Both the position numbers and the translations under genes were made by a program. Source: DASSFZ01 sp036514635 (lineage in GTDB: Bacteria > Chloroflexota > Anaerolineae > Fen-1058). Taken from it: a stretch of 33,967 bases of DNA. Below the pieces are notes generated by a model. The model was not told the DNA's origin and made no database searches. It saw only the letters and a list, made by a program, of their open reading frames with translations. The stretch covers positions 1 to 33,967 of the forward strand of contig DATBWU010000354.1 of the NCBI GenBank assembly GCA_036514635.1, given 5' to 3'. Of this stretch, positions 22,288 to 30,368 are shown piece after piece (position 1 is the first letter of the stretch; every line of letters starts with the position of its first letter).

Positions 22288-23760
22288 TTAGTGGATGATG
22301 CCGTTGCGGGTGTCGTCACGGCATTCGCACGCTTCTTTCCGTACCCCGTCTTTTTCTAGCCAGCCACCGTATTCGCTCTCCATTCCGACCGGAGTCCAGC
22401 CGCCGATGGCAAACGGATACGCGCCAGCGGCGGCGATCCATTCCCCGTTGTAGCGGCGCGCGATGTGAACGTGCGTCGCGGTCGAGTAACCGCCTTCGCA
22501 CGAAGGGTGCCCGATTCGATCCCCGGCCCGCACCGGCATCCCGACCTTCACGCGGTCGGTGTCGCCGATGTGCATGTAGAGGACCACCCAACCGGTCTGC
22601 TCGTTGCCGTCATTGTCGAGATCGACGAGCACCTCTCCCAGACGACTGCGAATCACAAGTCCGTCGGCAATCGCCGTCACCCACTCCTGCGAATCGTAAC
22701 AACCGACTCCGCCGTCGGGCGGGACGAAGTCGATCGCGCTCCAGGCTGATCCGGATGCCCACGCGCCGTGCGGCCCGCCGGTGAAGTACCACGTTTGGCC
22801 TTCCGGCCACGGCAATGTCCAGGGGGGCTGATACAGAATCGATGGCACGAGCGGCTCGGTCGCGCCCGCAAATGGATCGCCGAACCAGGCGCGATAGATC
22901 GCCACGAAGCCAGCCGATCCGACATCCGTCTGCCAGTCGTTCGGCGAAGAGTCGATAGCCAGAAGCGATTGCAGCGCGATCGATCCGGCGTTCAAGCCCG
23001 GCGCAATACGCACACGCGTGAGATCGCTCAAAAGAATCGTTTGCTTGCCGCGAGTCTTCCTGCCGTAGTAACCCTCGTTCAAGTGATCGGCAACCCACAT
23101 GAGCTGCTTGTGTAGGCCGCTCCAGCGCTCGTCGGCATGTCCGGCCGGATAGAAGAGCGCTGTCCCGGCCGGAGAAGCGTTGCTCAACCAGCCGCCGCGG
23201 TACTCGATCAAGGCGAGCAGCACGCGCGGCCCGGCGCTGTAACGCTCGGCGACGAGTTGAACGATCTGAGCGCCGGTCAACGTTTCACCATCGACCTCTT
23301 CTGTGTAGGAACGCAAGTAGCCGTTCGTGCGTGACACGAAATCGGCCACGTTGAACCCGATGGTGCTCGGCCCGTACACGACTTCGCCATCGGGCGCGAT
23401 CTTCATGGCCGGGCCAAGCTGCTCGACGCCGGCCAGAGGCACGTTGAGAACCTGGCCGACGGCGATGCTCGCGACATCGGTCAGGCCGTTCGCCCGGGCG
23501 ATGACCTCGGGCGTCGTGCCATACTCCAACGCGATGCCGCCGAGTGTGTCGCCCGGCCGCACGACGTATGGCTCGGTGGAAGCTGGGGGAGCAGGTTGGG
23601 TCGGATCGGGCGACGGCGAAACGAAATCGACCGACATCGGCGGAGCACTGACGACGTTGGGTGTATTCGGCGCATCGGTGGCCGGTAACGGATCGACTTC
23701 GACCGGGCGGGAACAGGCAGTAAAGACGATGAGGAGGCTTACGGTAATCAGGCGTCGCAT
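22288..23760 (-). CDS. LysM lipoprotein with M23-like domain
   Basis: A 490-residue secreted protein from the ATG at 23760 (an upstream frame to 23862 lacks a signal sequence). The lipobox is FTAC, with Cys16. LysM spans residues 65-108 (YVVRPGDTLGGIALEYGTTP). The C-terminal part resembles LytM/M23 peptidases: AWSAIDFVPPDGG, VVLYMHIGDTDRV, GHPSCEGGYSTATHVHIARR. The usual HxxxD zinc motif reads WSAID, so one metal-ligand His is replaced by Trp, while the HxH (HVH) remains. It may be a cell-wall-binding protein with weak or no endopeptidase activity. Confidence 0.85.
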   Translation of the reverse strand: MRRLITVSLLIVFTACSRPVEVDPLPATDAPNTPNVVSAPPMSVDFVSPSPDPTQPAPPASTEPYVVRPGDTLGGIALEYGTTPEVIARANGLTDVASIAVGQVLNVPLAGVEQLGPAMKIAPDGEVVYGPSTIGFNVADFVSRTNGYLRSYTEEVDGETLTGAQIVQLVAERYSAGPRVLLALIEYRGGWLSNASPAGTALFYPAGHADERWSGLHKQLMWVADHLNEGYYGRKTRGKQTILLSDLTRVRIAPGLNAGSIALQSLLAIDSSPNDWQTDVGSAGFVAIYRAWFGDPFAGATEPLVPSILYQPPWTLPWPEGQTWYFTGGPHGAWASGSAWSAIDFVPPDGGVGCYDSQEWVTAIADGLVIRSRLGEVLVDLDNDGNEQTGWVVLYMHIGDTDRVKVGMPVRAGDRIGHPSCEGGYSTATHVHIARRYNGEWIAAAGAYPFAIGGWTPVGMESEYGGWLEKDGVRKEACECRDDTRNGIIH

Positions 23761-23858
23761 GAAGTGTCTGAGGGAATTGAGATCAATGGCATAGTAACAT
23801 GCACGGGCGAGGGAGTCAAAGAAGATGAGAGTGAGGGTGTGGAGTATAGGTTTCAGGA

Positions 23859-25544
23859 TCAATTATCGCCACGCGCTGAAGAGAGTCGCGCGAGAACGAA
23901 AGCGGCAAACAGCGTGCAGGCGAAGATGCCGAGAGTCAACAGGAGCGCGTCGGAGCTGGCGGGAGTTAGAGTTAGAGTCGGAGTTGGAGTTAGCGCCGGC
24001 GTGGGAGTCGGCTGTGATGTGGCGGTTCTCGTAGGCGATGAAGTTGGCGAGGGGGCCGAGGTTGCAGTGCGAGTGGCCGTTGGTGGAGTGGTTGGTTGGA
24101 CGGTTGGCTGGATAGTGGGTTGGTTAGATGGTTGGCTAGTTGGTTGGTTAGATGGTTGGTTGGATGGTTGGTTAGTTGATTGAGGGATCGATGCGACGGG
24201 TGCACCCTCGACGAGCAGACGTGGTGAGCCTCCGGTGACGCAAAACGGTTGTGTGCAGCCGGGCAGATCGATGGTGTAGACGCCATCGCGCGCCGCGATT
24301 GTCCGTCTGCCGCCGAAGGCGTCCGCGAGGACAGCCTGCGCCGAGTGCGCGGGAACTTGCACTTGAACCGGCGAGGCCGAGCGTGTCCACAACACCGTCG
24401 TCGTCGCTTCGCCGCGTTGAATGGTGACTTGCGCGTACAAGTCGTCACGATGATCGAGCGTCGCGCCGGTGAAACCGGACAGATAACTCGCCGCGACCTG
24501 AAAGGCGGTGAAGGCAGGTCGACGCGAACCGTCATCGCGCACCAGGCCGAACGGCTCGGGGTTCGCGGCGCGATCGTCCGGTGTGTCGATCATCTTGTAC
24601 ACCGCGATGCGGCTCGCGCCGCCGGCCAGGGCCATCGCAAACGCAACAGGCATATAAGCCGCCTGGTCGTCGAGCGAGATTTGAAACGTGGGGTTGCTTA
24701 CCGGCCAGGCCGGATCGGATGACGGCGCGGCGTTGGTCTCGGTCAGCCAAATCGGTTTGTCGAAGCCACGTGCGAGCATCTGGCCGTGATGCCAGGCGAT
24801 CAAGTCGTAGAGGTTATCGGGATCGAAATAGAGATTGGCCGAAGCGACGTCGAAGTAGTCATTGTGCGCGGCGGCTTGCGGATCGCGCTGAATCTCGTCC
24901 ATTAACAATGAGAAGAACGGCGTGCGACCGTAGTTCGTATCCCAGAAGTAGGTGAACGCGCTGAGATGAATCACCCCGTTCGGATTGGCGGCCTTGGCCG
25001 TGTTGTACGCGACGCGCTGCAATTGAAAGAATTCGGCGACTGTGCCGCCCCACGTGCGACCGGGATAGGCCGGGTTCCAAATGTCCGGCTCGTTCCAGAT
25101 GATCCAGTGATCGATGCGACCGGCGTAGCGGGCGACGATCTGGCGAATGAAGGTGGCCCACACATTGCCCGGATCGCTTTCGGGCAGATACAGTCCGCGC
25201 GGCACGCCCGGCACGGCGCTGTCGTTGAGCGCCCAGTACGGCGTATTGACGATCATGCCGACGACTTCGCGCCCGGCGGCGATCTCGGCGGCGAGCACAT
25301 CACCGCTGAAGAAGGCATCGTTCCATTCGCCGTCATTGTTGGGTTGCAGATCGGCCCACGGGAATCGGACGCGCGTCCAGCCCGCGCCGATGGCGGAAGC
25401 AGAAGCGGGATCGGCATAGGTCTCGACGACGCCGAAACGCCGATCTGGATTGTCGAGTGGCGATTGTGGAGTGCGGATTGAGGACGGGTTGAAGGCCAGC
25501 GCGACAGATAACAGCGTCAGCGCCAGAACCGATCGGATGAACAT
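23859..25544 (-). CDS. Clan A glycoside-hydrolase-like surface protein
   Basis: A 561-residue protein from the ATG at 25544 (GGAG upstream). A signal peptide spans residues 1-18. The TIM-barrel domain has IIWNEPDIWNP (acid/base Glu152) and PIWLTETNAAP (nucleophile Glu269), as in GH5/GH39-like enzymes. A beta-sandwich-like region follows, then a Thr/Pro/Gln/Ser linker (about 440-525) and a C-terminal helix with a basic end (LLTLGIFACTLFAAFVLARL). The protein is probably anchored to the membrane and acts on extracellular polysaccharide. The exact GH family is uncertain. Confidence 0.85.
   Translation of the reverse strand: MFIRSVLALTLLSVALAFNPSSIRTPQSPLDNPDRRFGVVETYADPASASAIGAGWTRVRFPWADLQPNNDGEWNDAFFSGDVLAAEIAAGREVVGMIVNTPYWALNDSAVPGVPRGLYLPESDPGNVWATFIRQIVARYAGRIDHWIIWNEPDIWNPAYPGRTWGGTVAEFFQLQRVAYNTAKAANPNGVIHLSAFTYFWDTNYGRTPFFSLLMDEIQRDPQAAAHNDYFDVASANLYFDPDNLYDLIAWHHGQMLARGFDKPIWLTETNAAPSSDPAWPVSNPTFQISLDDQAAYMPVAFAMALAGGASRIAVYKMIDTPDDRAANPEPFGLVRDDGSRRPAFTAFQVAASYLSGFTGATLDHRDDLYAQVTIQRGEATTTVLWTRSASPVQVQVPAHSAQAVLADAFGGRRTIAARDGVYTIDLPGCTQPFCVTGGSPRLLVEGAPVASIPQSTNQPSNQPSNQPTSQPSNQPTIQPTVQPTTPPTATRTATSAPSPTSSPTRTATSQPTPTPALTPTPTLTLTPASSDALLLTLGIFACTLFAAFVLARLSSARGDN
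24089..24178. repeat. GGTTGG(C/T)T repeat encoding the NQPSNQPT linker
   Basis: More than ten copies of ggttggtt, ggatggtt and ggctagtt words, read on the minus strand as NQPSNQPSNQPTSQP. Same word type as at 21127-21180. Confidence 0.92.
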
Positions 25545-25644
25545 ATTACGCAATCTCCGCAAGAACGCGACGCACTGCACGTGCAGGTGCGTCGCGTCGA
25601 GGGAGATTGTAACACATTACGTCCGGCCGAAGAACAATAACGGC

Positions 25645-26019
25645 TTATCCGGCCAGCGACTGGGCCACCTGAAAGTGATTGCCCTCCGGATCGTGGACAT
25701 CGGCATAAGCGACCATGCCGGGAATCGTCACCGGATCGTCGCACTTGACGCCCCTCTTGCGCAGTTCGGCGACGGCCTTGTGCGCATCGTCGACGCTGAA
25801 CACAGGCGTCGCGCCGCCTTCGCGCGGCGGCGGCGAAGGCTCTCGCCACAAATTGATGGCGAGCGTGGTCTTGCCGGCCTCGCCGAATTCGCACCAGCCG
25901 ACCTCTTTGCCGGTATCGAGCGCGATCGGCAAGCCAAGCGTCTCGCCGTAGAACTTCTTGGCTCGCTCCCAATCGGTAACGTTAAACGACACGACGCTGA
26001 GACCTTTGAGCACTGACAT
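25645..26019 (-). CDS. VOC (glyoxalase-fold) family protein
   Basis: A 124-residue protein with paired beta-alpha-beta-beta-beta halves: LSVVSFNVTDWERAKKFYGETLG, then VFSVDDAHKAVAELRKRGV and YADVHDPEGNHFQVAQ (metal-ligand-like His/Glu/Gln area). The ATG at 26019 follows AAGGAGGAACAAC and is preferred over an upstream frame to 26046. VOC proteins include lyases, dioxygenases and resistance proteins. The substrate is unknown. Confidence 0.88.
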   Translation of the reverse strand: MSVLKGLSVVSFNVTDWERAKKFYGETLGLPIALDTGKEVGWCEFGEAGKTTLAINLWREPSPPPREGGATPVFSVDDAHKAVAELRKRGVKCDDPVTIPGMVAYADVHDPEGNHFQVAQSLAG

Positions 26020-26116
26020 GTTGTTCCTCCTTGACCGGTGATGCATCCCTCTTGGCTTCAGTCAATGATAACGAGATTCACAGGCTGTGTCATCCCCCAC
26101 TGTTGGGGATTTTGAT

Positions 26117-26221
26117 TCACGCGAACCAGCCAGGCTTTCCCGGCCGGCAGGTTTCACACAACACCTCCGAGGCGTTCGGACAGTTCGAGTCGGATTCGAG
26201 ATACAGCGCATAGGTTTTCAT
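26117..26221 (-). CDS. Possible 34-residue Cys-rich small protein
   Basis: A short ORF starts at the ATG at 26221 with AAGGAG 8 bp upstream, a good ribosome site. It begins MKTYALYLESDSNCPNASEV and carries three cysteines, one CxxC pair (CETC) and one single (NCPN). It ends GKPGWFA. A 6-bp hairpin (26092-26110) follows. No homology is recognised, and the ORF is short enough to be chance. Confidence 0.4.
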   Translation of the reverse strand: MKTYALYLESDSNCPNASEVLCETCRPGKPGWFA

Positions 26222-26270
26222 GTCAGGAACTCCTTCACCGCCAAGTCAGAAAGAGAGCCAATATGGGTCG

Positions 26271-26329
26271 GGTGACCGGCGCTTCACCCCCTTCGCTCCG
26301 CTTTGGGGGCCTACAGAGTGCCGGTCACC
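26271..26329. repeat. Inverted repeat between the small ORF and the glycosyltransferase gene
   Basis: Perfect 10-bp arms ggtgaccggc (26271-26280) and gccggtcacc (26320-26329) enclose a second stem ccccc/ggggg (26287-26291 with 26305-26309). It lies 36 bp downstream of the glycosyltransferase stop and may end its transcript, although no T-tract follows. Confidence 0.7.
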
Positions 26330-26364
26330 TGATTGCCACCTGTTCTGGACATGCGCGAAGGTTT

Positions 26365-27549
26365 TTACTTTGCGTGCTTAGCGTCTTTGCGGTTCAAGCT
26401 TTTCGATTCAATCTGACTATACACTTCGGCCGTCTGGTGCGCAGCAATGTCCCAGCGGAACCGGGCCGCCTGTTTCAGACCCTTCTCGCGCATCGATGCG
26501 CGCAGCGATTCATCCGTCAGCACTCGATTCAGCGCCTGAACCCACGCCGACGGATCGTCCGGCGGAGCATACAACGCCGCATCGCCGCCGACTTCGGGCA
26601 GGCTCGACGTGTCGGAGGCAATCACCGGCGTGCCGCACGCCATCGCTTCGAGAACGGGCAGGCCGAAGCCTTCGTACTTCGACGGCATGACGAGAACCGT
26701 CGCGGCGGAGATCAGCGCGGGCAGGTCGTCATCGGGGATGAAGCCGGTGAAGTGAACACGACGTTGCAGGCCCAACTCGTTCAGCCGGGCAAAGATGGGT
26801 TCGTACAGCCAGCCTTTTGTTCCGGCAATGATCAGTGAACAGTGAGCAGTGGTCAGTGAATCAGTGATCAGTGGATCAGTATTCAGTGAAGAGAGTGCCT
26901 CGAATAGGAGAGGAAGATTTTTGCGAGGCTCGATGGTGCCGAGGTGCAGGATGAAGCGATCGGGCAGGTGGTACTTTCGGCGGACGGCGGCGAGCGAATC
27001 CAGATTGGAAATGGGCCGAAAGCGCACATCGACGCCTTCATAGATCACTCGAATCTTGTCGGGCGGCACGTTGTAGATGCGCACGGCGTCACGCTTGGTG
27101 CATTCGGACACCGTGATGACGGCATCGGCCGCGCGCAGAAAGCGCGGAATCATCGTCCGCAGGTAAGCGATATTCAGCGGCTTGTGCGAGCCGGGATCGA
27201 AGTGGAAGATGAGATCGTGCAGCGTGAAGACGGTTCGCACACAGCGCAGGTGCGGCAGCAGGTGCTCGGTGGCATGGAAGACATCGACGCCGGGAAACAG
27301 GCCATCCATCCCGAAGCCGAGGAAGTAGGCCAGCGCGGTACGCAGTCGCCACGGGCGGACACCGAGCGAGGTCGTAAGCCGGGGCAGCCGGTCGATCGGC
27401 GGAAGGAGGTGCGCTTCGCCGCGCTGGTGATAGAAGGCTACATACTCGTGCGCGCCCTGATCGACCAGCGCGCGGATCAGCTCGTGCGCATAGCGCCCCA
27501 GCCCAGCGCGGCGATGCACGGCGGCGGACACGTCAAGGCAGACACGCAT
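26365..27549 (-). CDS. GT4-family glycosyltransferase
   Basis: A 394-residue GT-B enzyme transferring a sugar from a nucleotide donor, probably for surface polysaccharide. Motifs: SAAVHRRAGLGRYAHEL at the N-terminus, VITVSECTKRDAV, ILHLGTIEPRKNLPLL, and the EX7E-type KYEGFGLPVLEAMACGTPVIAS (residues 291-312). Residues about 220-239 (LNTDPLITDSLTTAHCSL) lie where GT4 proteins have a short helix end before the IAGxxGW strand. They are encoded by intergenic-type CACTGATC words. The last ten residues (NRKDAKHAK) are encoded by another repeat word. The upstream gene stops 11 bp before the start. Confidence 0.93.
   Translation of the reverse strand: MRVCLDVSAAVHRRAGLGRYAHELIRALVDQGAHEYVAFYHQRGEAHLLPPIDRLPRLTTSLGVRPWRLRTALAYFLGFGMDGLFPGVDVFHATEHLLPHLRCVRTVFTLHDLIFHFDPGSHKPLNIAYLRTMIPRFLRAADAVITVSECTKRDAVRIYNVPPDKIRVIYEGVDVRFRPISNLDSLAAVRRKYHLPDRFILHLGTIEPRKNLPLLFEALSSLNTDPLITDSLTTAHCSLIIAGTKGWLYEPIFARLNELGLQRRVHFTGFIPDDDLPALISAATVLVMPSKYEGFGLPVLEAMACGTPVIASDTSSLPEVGGDAALYAPPDDPSAWVQALNRVLTDESLRASMREKGLKQAARFRWDIAAHQTAEVYSQIESKSLNRKDAKHAK
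26368..26395. repeat. CTTTGCGTGCTTAGCGTCTTTGCGG word forming the glycosyltransferase C-terminus
   Basis: This half copy of the dispersed family (compare 21712-21737) directly abuts the TAA stop and encodes NRKDAKHAK on the minus strand. Confidence 0.8.
26828..26893. repeat. CAGTGATCAGTGA word array inside the glycosyltransferase gene
   Basis: About eight words (gatcagtg, aacagtg, gtcagtg and similar) in 66 bp, the same type as the intergenic array at 9991-10093. No frameshift or stop results. Confidence 0.92.
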
Positions 27550-27560
27550 GCGGGTGTCCG

Positions 27561-27869
27561 TCAGAACTGGAATCGATCACGATAGGGCACGATCTTGCGC
27601 CGGTAGTCGGATACGAAGGTGAGGAGTTTGTCTTCCAACTGCTTCCACTCGTCGCGATGCAAGATTGAAGCCAGCGTGCCCCGATCACGTGCGACGAAGC
27701 TCAACAAGCGAGCCGGGTAATCGCCATAGACGGTGTGCCAGGCATCGACGAGCACCAGGCCGAGCTGCTGCGCGGAGGGCAAGAACTCGCCGACCACATA
27801 TTGATAATACGTTTGTCGATCGTCGCCGAAGATGTCGTACGTGATCAACAGCTTGACGCGCTTATCCAT
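27561..27869 (-). CDS. Conserved-looking hypothetical, possible alpha/beta dimeric barrel
   Basis: A 102-residue cytoplasmic protein from the ATG at 27869 (MDKRVKLLITYDIFGDDRQ). The pattern of strand, helix (YYQYVVGEFLPSAQQLG), strand (LVLVDAWHTVYGD), strand, helix (SILHRDEWKQLEDKLLTFV) resembles small dimeric alpha/beta-barrel proteins, but no family motif is recognised. It sits between the radical SAM gene and the glycosyltransferase gene, 11 bp from the latter, and probably forms an operon with it. Confidence 0.7.
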   Translation of the reverse strand: MDKRVKLLITYDIFGDDRQTYYQYVVGEFLPSAQQLGLVLVDAWHTVYGDYPARLLSFVARDRGTLASILHRDEWKQLEDKLLTFVSDYRRKIVPYRDRFQF

Positions 27870-27941
27870 GTGAGACCGTTCACCAGACGCTCGCGGCGGG
27901 AGAAAACAGGCGTCCAATCTTTCAGTTGCGGCGGAGCCGCG

Positions 27942-30338
27942 CTATATCCAGATGCCGGGAATTGACGTGCTACACTTGGGGCAGCGACCTGATCCGGTCA
28001 ACACGTCTTTCAGAATGCGATACCCCCAGCGTTGGATCAGCAGCTCGTGGCAATTGGGGCAGTAGGTGTTCTCGTACGGCCCGACGTGCCCCGGCAGGTT
28101 GCCGGCATAGACGTACCGCAATCCGGCCTCCTGGCCGATCTCCGCCGCGCGGATCAGCGTCTTCACGTCTGTGTTGTCCGGGTCGGTCATCTTGTAATCT
28201 TTGTGGAAGGCCGTGACATGCCACGGGATGTCCGGCGAGAGGGAGGCTATGAAGCGCGCCGCGTCCCACAGCTCCTCGTTGCTATCGTTGAAACCGGGGA
28301 TCACCAGCGTGACGATCTCCAGCCAGAAGCCGCGCTCGTGCACCATCTTGACCCCGTTCAGCACACGGTTCAGTTCTGCGCCGAGCTTGCGGTAGTTCTT
28401 ATCATTCATCGACTTGAGGTCGATCTTGTAGCCGACGACGTAAGGCCGGATGTAGTCGAGCACTTCCGGCGTGGCATTGCCGTTGGAGATATACACGCAG
28501 CGGAAACCGGCGTCCGTGGCTGCCTTGAAGACCGCGACCGCCCACTCGCTGGTGATCAGCGGCTCGTTGTACGACGATCCGAACAGCTTCGCGCCGTACC
28601 GCCTGCCGACCTTCACCAGCTCGTCCGGCGTCACCTGCTGCGGCGCCACACCGGCATTCGGATCGCGGAGCGCCTGCGAGGTCAACCAGTTCTGGCAGTT
28701 GGACACGAGGAAGAACCCAGCCAGATAATTGTGTTCTTCCTCGATTTCCATGTTGTACACATCGCCATCGTACTCGACAGAGCGAATCTGCCGAACCGGC
28801 ACAAGATAATAGTCTTCCGTCTCGATCACCTTACGTCGGATCGAGGCATTAGGATACCAGACCACCACATACTGATGCGAGGCTCGCTCGACTCGGCGGC
28901 CCTGAACAACGCCTTGCTCAGGCATCAGCGTGTCATAGACTGACGGCAAATAACCTAGCTTGAGTACAAGCCAGGCAATACCGTATGCCAGCGAGCGAGA
29001 GACCGTGGTGATGCTCGCCTTCCCATTCGTGTAGCGGTGGCCGTCTCCCTGAACATACGCGTCGAGAAATGCCTGCACGATCGATCGAGGCGCATGGAAG
29101 AGCATCTGGGGAACGTGCTTCCCACTCGATCGCCCGCCGGCCAACGCTTTGAACAACAACGCTGCCGATGCTTTGTCGGCGGATACAGCCAACGTCGTGG
29201 TCCGTACGACGCGCGACGCTTCAACGCCCAGGCATCGGTTCAGCAATGCGCGAACATCCTCAACCAAATCGGGTTCGGCATGTGAGAAGCTGAAGTTAAG
29301 CGTGTGGCTGTTCGGGCGATTCTTGCTCGAGACGACAGACCCTTCTGCGCAATAGTAACCCAGCAGCCGGGCCATGTCGGCATCGAGCGGAATGGCGAGC
29401 GGTATACCCGGTCGATGTTCATTGGGGAAGCGTAGAGAGCCATCTTCAATCAGAGGCCCGCTGGTTCGAACGTCCTGCGCGCGCCCGCGCGCGATCTTGC
29501 CGCGCACATGTCGAATATACGAGGCGCTCTTCCCTAATGACGCCCCAATCTGGCGCGACGATTCGCCCCGGGCCGTTGCCTCGGCTATGGCTTGACGCTC
29601 CTCGGCCGATAAATTCCACGGAACCCGATAGGTGACTTGATAACCGCTTAACTCTTTCGCTGCATCCACAACCTGTGGGGACGAGAATTCATAGCGGCGT
29701 GGAATAGCCAGGTAGTGCTTGTCCGTCAAGTGACGCGCTTCGATGCGCTCCGGCGCGCGATCGACGGAATCCGTCGCATAGACGCGATGGTCGGGCGTGC
29801 ATCTCAATTCGGGCAGGTAGTACGGTCGAATGACAACCAGCGGCCCGCGATAGGGATGCTTGAAAATAGCCCGCACCTTCCGCAGTGTGCCCGATGCGGC
29901 TACCGCGCGTAGATTGATCGGATAGGCTATCTCGGCATCGCCGGTTCGATCTACTTGCCGCGCCGAGTCAAACGCGTCGGCCAGGGCTATCGGGCCGCGA
30001 TCGGTCACGACGACGGTATCACCGGTGAAGCAATAGGAACAATGCAGATCGCATCCCAGCATCCCGAACGTCAAGGTTTCCGACCCGGGCAGGACGTGAA
30101 AGAACGGCTTCTTCTCGGTCGGATCGACCTGGAGCGCGCCGACGTAGCCGTGCGGCACGTACAACGTCCCGCCCCGGTTGAAGCGGACGTGGCAGATACC
30201 CTCGCGGCCTTCTCTGATCAGGCAGCGATGCCCGCAGGCGTAACAACGCACTGCGTCGTTGTCGAGTTTTTCGTACAGTTCGCCTTCGACGGTGAGACTA
30301 TCGAGGATTTCAGCGAGTGCAATCGTTTGGGTTGCCAT
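27942..30338 (-). CDS. AmmeMemoRadiSam-system radical SAM enzyme containing an intein
   Basis: The 798-codon frame encodes a host protein of 353 residues split by a 445-residue intein. The N-terminal extein (1-102) has RCYACGHRCLIREGREGICH and the first part of the radical SAM motif, GCDLHCSY. The C-terminal extein (548-798) begins with the third cluster cysteine (CQNWLTSQ), then SYNEPLI, YISNGNATPEVL, DLKSMNDKNYRKLG, WHVTAFHKDYKM and a zinc-ribbon-like end (YCPNCHEL, GRCPKC). Such enzymes cleave SAM with a [4Fe-4S] cluster; the cellular substrate of this family is not settled. The ATG at 30338 follows GGAGGTG. AMMECR1 and Memo partners are not in the window. Confidence 0.93.
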   Translation of the reverse strand: MATQTIALAEILDSLTVEGELYEKLDNDAVRCYACGHRCLIREGREGICHVRFNRGGTLYVPHGYVGALQVDPTEKKPFFHVLPGSETLTFGMLGCDLHCSYCFTGDTVVVTDRGPIALADAFDSARQVDRTGDAEIAYPINLRAVAASGTLRKVRAIFKHPYRGPLVVIRPYYLPELRCTPDHRVYATDSVDRAPERIEARHLTDKHYLAIPRRYEFSSPQVVDAAKELSGYQVTYRVPWNLSAEERQAIAEATARGESSRQIGASLGKSASYIRHVRGKIARGRAQDVRTSGPLIEDGSLRFPNEHRPGIPLAIPLDADMARLLGYYCAEGSVVSSKNRPNSHTLNFSFSHAEPDLVEDVRALLNRCLGVEASRVVRTTTLAVSADKASAALLFKALAGGRSSGKHVPQMLFHAPRSIVQAFLDAYVQGDGHRYTNGKASITTVSRSLAYGIAWLVLKLGYLPSVYDTLMPEQGVVQGRRVERASHQYVVVWYPNASIRRKVIETEDYYLVPVRQIRSVEYDGDVYNMEIEEEHNYLAGFFLVSNCQNWLTSQALRDPNAGVAPQQVTPDELVKVGRRYGAKLFGSSYNEPLITSEWAVAVFKAATDAGFRCVYISNGNATPEVLDYIRPYVVGYKIDLKSMNDKNYRKLGAELNRVLNGVKMVHERGFWLEIVTLVIPGFNDSNEELWDAARFIASLSPDIPWHVTAFHKDYKMTDPDNTDVKTLIRAAEIGQEAGLRYVYAGNLPGHVGPYENTYCPNCHELLIQRWGYRILKDVLTGSGRCPKCSTSIPGIWI
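28698..30032 (-). other. Intein with LAGLIDADG homing endonuclease and HTH
   Basis: Residues 103-547 of the radical SAM ORF. Splicing blocks: Cys1 in CFTGDTVVV (block A), RCTPDHRVYA with TxxH (block B, 180-189), VYNMEIEEEHNYLA (block F, His536) and FFLVSN|C (block G). Asn547 and the +1 Cys548 are present, but the penultimate His is Ser546. Endonuclease motifs are LLGYYCAEGS (325-334) and FLDAYVQGDG (424-433). A helix-turn-helix-like segment (about 245-285, SSRQIGASLGKSASYIRHV) lies between the splicing and nuclease parts. All blocks look intact, so splicing is likely. Confidence 0.95.
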
Positions 30339-30368
30339 GGCCCACCTCCGGCTCCCATTCCTGCTTTG

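Noticed and set aside
23764..24183. Plus-strand ORF with Val/Gly and GWLDGW repeats
   Set aside because: It is the complement of the glycoside-hydrolase linker repeat and has no independent start signal or domain.
26092..26110. Plus-strand terminator (atcccc/ggggat followed by tttt)
   Set aside because: No plus-strand gene precedes it, so it is noted only as a hairpin after the small minus ORF.
28032..28943. Plus-strand 303-codon ORF opposite the radical SAM gene
   Set aside because: Shadow ORF of a GC-rich gene; no recognisable domain, while the minus frame has clear exteins and intein.
28698..30032. Insertion sequence or group I/II intron in the radical SAM gene
   Set aside because: The frame is continuous, with intein blocks A, B, F and G and LAGLIDADG motifs; no terminal repeats or intron cores were seen.
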